The notes under the pieces are model-generated. The model saw nothing but the letters and a program-made list of their open reading frames with translations. It was not told the origin of the DNA and made no database searches. This document shows, piece by piece, positions 60,741-64,000 of a DNA stretch of 64,000 nt (the first letter of the stretch is position 1; each line of letters starts with the position of its first letter). The stretch lies in NCBI GenBank assembly GCA_015501605.1, contig JADNRZ010000011.1, positions 1,550,001 through 1,614,000 of the forward strand. The letters are read 5' to 3'. Source of the DNA: Panaeolus papilionaceus (Eukaryota; Basidiomycota; Agaricomycetes; Agaricales). The translations under genes were made by a program, and so were the position numbers.

Positions 60741-61156
60741 GGTGAAGTGGTATGTAGAGTTTTGAGACAACCTTCGACAACTTGCGGGGTTTTATAAACT
60801 GGTGCTAGTCAATTCCGTCTGTGTTCCGGTGAGATGTCGAAAACAAAGCCACAAATCGTGATGATTCCTAGACCATTACGAAAATTTCTTAGAAAACATG
60901 TTCAATAATTAAAATATAGTTACAATATTACTTTCAGATATTTTGGTGGATTGCAATGGTGATGGTGACGTTCAGATCAGGAGGAGCACCAGTGGATTCA
61001 CTCAGGGGCGAGAACGGTCCGTGTTCTATGCCGAGCCGGCAGAGCAGGTTGCACCGTGTTCAACAGTCGTTCAACGGTTGACTCTGAACCACGACATTAG
61101 AATTCAAACTTATCGCACAATACCCCATATATCAATCAGAAATTTACAAATATTCA
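60741..61156. promoter_or_regulatory. divergent promoter region, HyuB / UBR7
   Basis: 416 bp between start codons pointing away from each other. AT-rich with one purine-rich block (about 60950-61010). No named motif recognised. Confidence 0.4.
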
Positions 61157-62816
61157 ATGGAATCCACCTTGTCCGATTTTTTAAAGTCTCAGGAAGAACT
61201 TGTCCAGGAAGCAGCTCTAGCTCTTCCACATTCGTTTTCACAGTGTACATATTCTCTTGGGTCTATAAGGTATGCCCTTCGGGACGCTGTCTATTCTCAG
61301 CTGACATCTTGATTTTATTTTATCCAGGCAAAGCGTCTATCTCTGCCTGACGTGTCCGGAATCTCGCGGACTCTGCTCTGCTTGTTCAGTCGCTTGTCAT
61401 ACTGATCATGAGCAAGTTGAACTGTGCGTGCACCCTGTTTACCCCACATCTCTCGGAATGATCTCAAATCTTGCCTCTCTTTACGGTTAATCAGCTTTCC
61501 GAAGCGGAATTTTCACTGTGACTGTCCAACAGCCGCAATTGCACATGCTTGCACTCTTCATAAAAAACTCGAACGAGAAAACACAACTAACCAATATGGG
61601 CAAAACTTTCAAGGTAAATTTTGTCGATGTAGCCGGGTATATGACGCAAATCAAGAAAAGGAAACCATGATTCAATGTCTATCTTGTGAGGTAAACCAAT
61701 AAATTATTTGTGCTTCAGATGATGAATCTAAATGTGGGGCGTCACAGGATTGGTTTCATGAGTCTTGCTGCAACTTGCGGGAACGCCCAAGCTCACGGGA
61801 GTGCACCCCTGTCTCCCCCAGAAAGAGCGGTGTAGCTCTTGACCCGGATGAGACCACTGTTCAAGATGATGCTGCGTCAGATACATCCTCATCTGGTTTA
61901 CCTCCTCCCCTCATATCAGGAGAGGAGTATGAGAGTTTTATCTGTGGTCAATGCGTCTCTAAAAGTGCTCTATTGCAGAGGTGGGCAGGCACCTGTGATA
62001 CTATCATGGTTGTTCGTGATTCTCCTGATGATCCCTGGCGCCGTCTAAACTGCATGGATGTTGACGACCAACGTCCAATTGAGGTCGACGATACTCAAGA
62101 AGCTACGTCAAGGGCTGGGACGAAACGACCTTTATCACCATCGGCTCTAGAAGAACCGGATGCTAAACGCGTTAAACCTTCTCATGAAGATACTATGGGT
62201 TTCACAACATGCTTAACACCTCCTCAACACCCTTTAGCCAAACACATTCTTTCTAGCTTGGATAATGCAAATGCAGTTTCTGCTTTAGGCGCTGGCGATC
62301 TCTTCCTGACATCCGGGTTCAGAGATCGTTGGTGTCGTTGTCAGTCAGTAAGTCCTCATATCCCCAATTTTTACTTTATCTTCACAACTATCCGACATCA
62401 GTGTTTACCGTCACTAAAACAATCTCCATGGCTTTTGGAAGAAGAAGAAACCTATGAACCTCCTGAGGATCCCGATTCAGGTGAAATCCCCCGTCATCCC
62501 GTTTTTATCAGGATTCTGTCTGAGCTTACGTACTGATATACAACAGGCTTGTCATTGGAGGAGCTAGGGATGCGAGCTCTACAGCGATTACCTCGGGAGA
62601 AAGCTATAAACGGTATTCATGCGTTCAATGAAATGCGGTGAGCGACCACAAGAAAAACATACCTTTTTTAGTCATTGACTCTTGACCTGGAACAGAGATG
62701 ATCTTGTGAAATTTTTACGCCCTTTTGCACAAGAAAACAAGGTCGTGAATGAATCTGACGTTCGCGGATTCTTTGAGGCGCTGAAACAAGCACAACAAGA
62801 TAAGAAGGATGTCTGA
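61157..62816 (+). CDS. UBR7: UBR7-like putative E3 ubiquitin ligase (UBR box + PHD)
   Basis: ATG at 61157-61159 starts MESTLSDFLKSQEELVQEAA. The UBR box is built from small exons: CTYSLGSIRQ, VYLCLTCPESRGLCSACSVA, CHTDHEQVELF and RNFHCDCPT supply the zinc-binding Cys/His set. A PHD-like finger follows: GKFCRCSRVYD, MIQCLSCEDWFHESCCNL and FICGQC, with an acidic Ser-rich insert (about residues 170-200). A basic nuclear-type patch (KRPLSPSALEEPDAKRVKP) lies in the middle. The tail (LSLEELGMRALQRLPREKAI, GIHAFNEMRDDLVKFL, RGFFEALKQAQQDKKDV) is the conserved UBR7 C-terminus. UBR7 homologues (fission yeast Mlo2) bind degrons or histone tails; activity in fungi is little known. Confidence 0.9.
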
Positions 62817-64000
62817 AGATAACCGATTTCTTGTCATCACCTGGTTCACTGCATGATGTGCCTCCAACAAACCTTGGGTTATAATTGCCTCATCGGCTGC
62901 ACCAATCCTCCATCCAGCCTCCACGAATAATTCTGCGACAAACCACGCGACCAGGGACATAGGGACTGCTTGTGACGATTCTCATGTCGTACCTTGCAAA
63001 TCCATTTCTTGATTTTTTGGGGTATTTGTTCAGCATCAGCCACCTTCTTGTCTTCGAAAACTGATGGTCTTGTGGGAAGCATTCATATGGGGCTAATACG
63101 ACAGTTGTCCTATCTTCTCATTGAGGGACTTATCACTCCTCCCCTAGATAGGTCACCTTACCTCGGAGCACCATCCATTATTAATAGCACAATTTCTTCT
63201 GACATCTCCGCCAGTCCCCTGTCCAAAAAAATAGATGTTTTTCGCAACTGGACCATCCTCATATTAGAAATGATCTGACAAATCCACGCTATATGCCCGA
63301 CCCATAGCCGTATGAAAACCATCTGCTGCGTTCTCTTCAGACATGGTATATATCACGAGTGCTAGGTAGAGACGCTTTCTTCTGAAGCAGACCACGCTAT
63401 TGTGGAGGGGTCGGTTAAAAGGCTTGAGTTGTGCAGTAAGTCCTCCGATGCAAGCGATCGATGGGTTGTTCTTAGAACAGCTTTTTTCGAATGAGAGTCT
63501 CGAGACCACGCCTTTATTTTTGGTTCTCTGTGGGGGGTCACGCTTTCTTTCCGCTCCATTCGCGCTGCTCGTCGAAGGAATATCGTCACACATTGGCGGA
63601 TGCTTGCCAGGCAGGATGACATATGAATTTCATACTATTTTATGAGCCTGTCATAGAGTGCGATTGAACGGATATTGACAATTGAATCACCAGTCCAATG
63701 ACGCGGTGAGCGAGCATCGGATGATGCATATACGTAGCTTCCATTCCAGCTTCTTGCATTACAGTTGGTCATAACGATGAAGGAGCAATACATTAGGGCA
63801 TTATACCGCGCCAACAAGGCCAATGCAGTCAAACAGAGCTATAGTTGATGCGAGATTCCGCCCGGTCCGACGGATAATATGGCCCCCTTTGCCATGAGAA
63901 AGCTGCGAGAAGCATATATACAAATCTGTGTACGTGAAGAGGGCCAGTGGATCCAGAGTTACGGTCTGGCAGGAATTGCTAAGTTTACTACAACAATCGG
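62817..64000. other. unresolved right-end stretch
   Basis: Minus-strand open frames at 63264-63593 and 63635-63832 contain hydrophobic or protein-like stretches (LVIYTM; LALLARYNALMYC). They could be exons of a membrane protein whose 5' end lies beyond base 64000, but they do not join in frame by clear splice signals. A TATATA stretch is at 63915. No function is claimed. Confidence 0.3.

Noticed and set aside
62994..63645. Plus-strand open frames near the right end
   Set aside because: Low-complexity or random composition, no splice-consistent extension and no recognisable motif.

Overview
This window looks like nuclear DNA of a filamentous basidiomycete, most likely an Agaricomycete. Genes are dense and cut by many short introns of about 45-70 nt with GT..AG ends. 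Several products are families expanded in mushroom-forming fungi: seven-TM proteins with a YRCYMVW motif, fast-evolving F-box proteins, a CYP of the PPGPKRLPLLGN type, and large 2OG-Fe(II) dioxygenase proteins. Housekeeping genes are single copy and recognisable: UBC13, a CDC4-type myosin light chain, ribosomal protein eL24, a Snc1-type v-SNARE, UBR7, a sphingolipid C9-methyltransferase and a BEM46-type hydrolase.

Left part (1-28 kb). A 7-TM-like gene runs off the left edge. A gene-poor 4 kb follows, then a class V PLP enzyme (4.7-6.2 kb). Next come a multi-TM protein of unknown function (6.6-9.0 kb, minus), a P450 (10.2-12.4 kb, minus) and a BEM46-like hydrolase (13.2-14.7 kb, minus) divergent from UBC13 (15.1-15.9 kb, plus). 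An F-box/LRR-like gene (16.3-18.1 kb) precedes a CDC4-type light chain, which is divergent from a proteasome-assembly-chaperone-like gene with only 135 bp between the start codons. After a 2.3 kb gap lies a second copy of the multi-TM protein (22.8-25.2 kb, plus), then a secreted or single-pass membrane protein (26.4-27.9 kb).

Central part (28.4-47.9 kb). The most striking feature is a head-to-tail array of five paralogues, all on the minus strand. Each full copy is about 3.9 kb of gene and encodes an N-terminal 2OG-Fe(II) dioxygenase domain followed by a long, mostly helical region with no family I recognise. Copies 1, 4 and 5 keep the HxD...H iron ligands and end in a basic patch plus VIDVIDLT, a match to a SUMO-interacting motif. 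Copy 2 is an open full-length gene in which all three iron ligands are replaced (His to Ser, Asp to Ala, His to Tyr) and the C-terminal motif is absent. Copy 3 is a 5'-truncated, frameshifted relic. The array therefore holds three apparently catalytic enzymes, one candidate pseudoenzyme and one pseudogene.

Right part (48-64 kb). A sphingolipid C9-methyltransferase is divergent from eL24. These are followed by a Snc1-like SNARE, two F-box-type genes, a HyuB-only (5-oxoprolinase C-half) gene divergent from UBR7, and an unresolved final kilobase.

I see no CRISPR array, rRNA gene, convincing tRNA or intact transposon. Exon boundaries were deduced by reading splice signals and homologous frames by eye. 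Where the summed exon lengths were checked (class V enzyme, UBC13, CDC4, chaperone, eL24) they divide by three.
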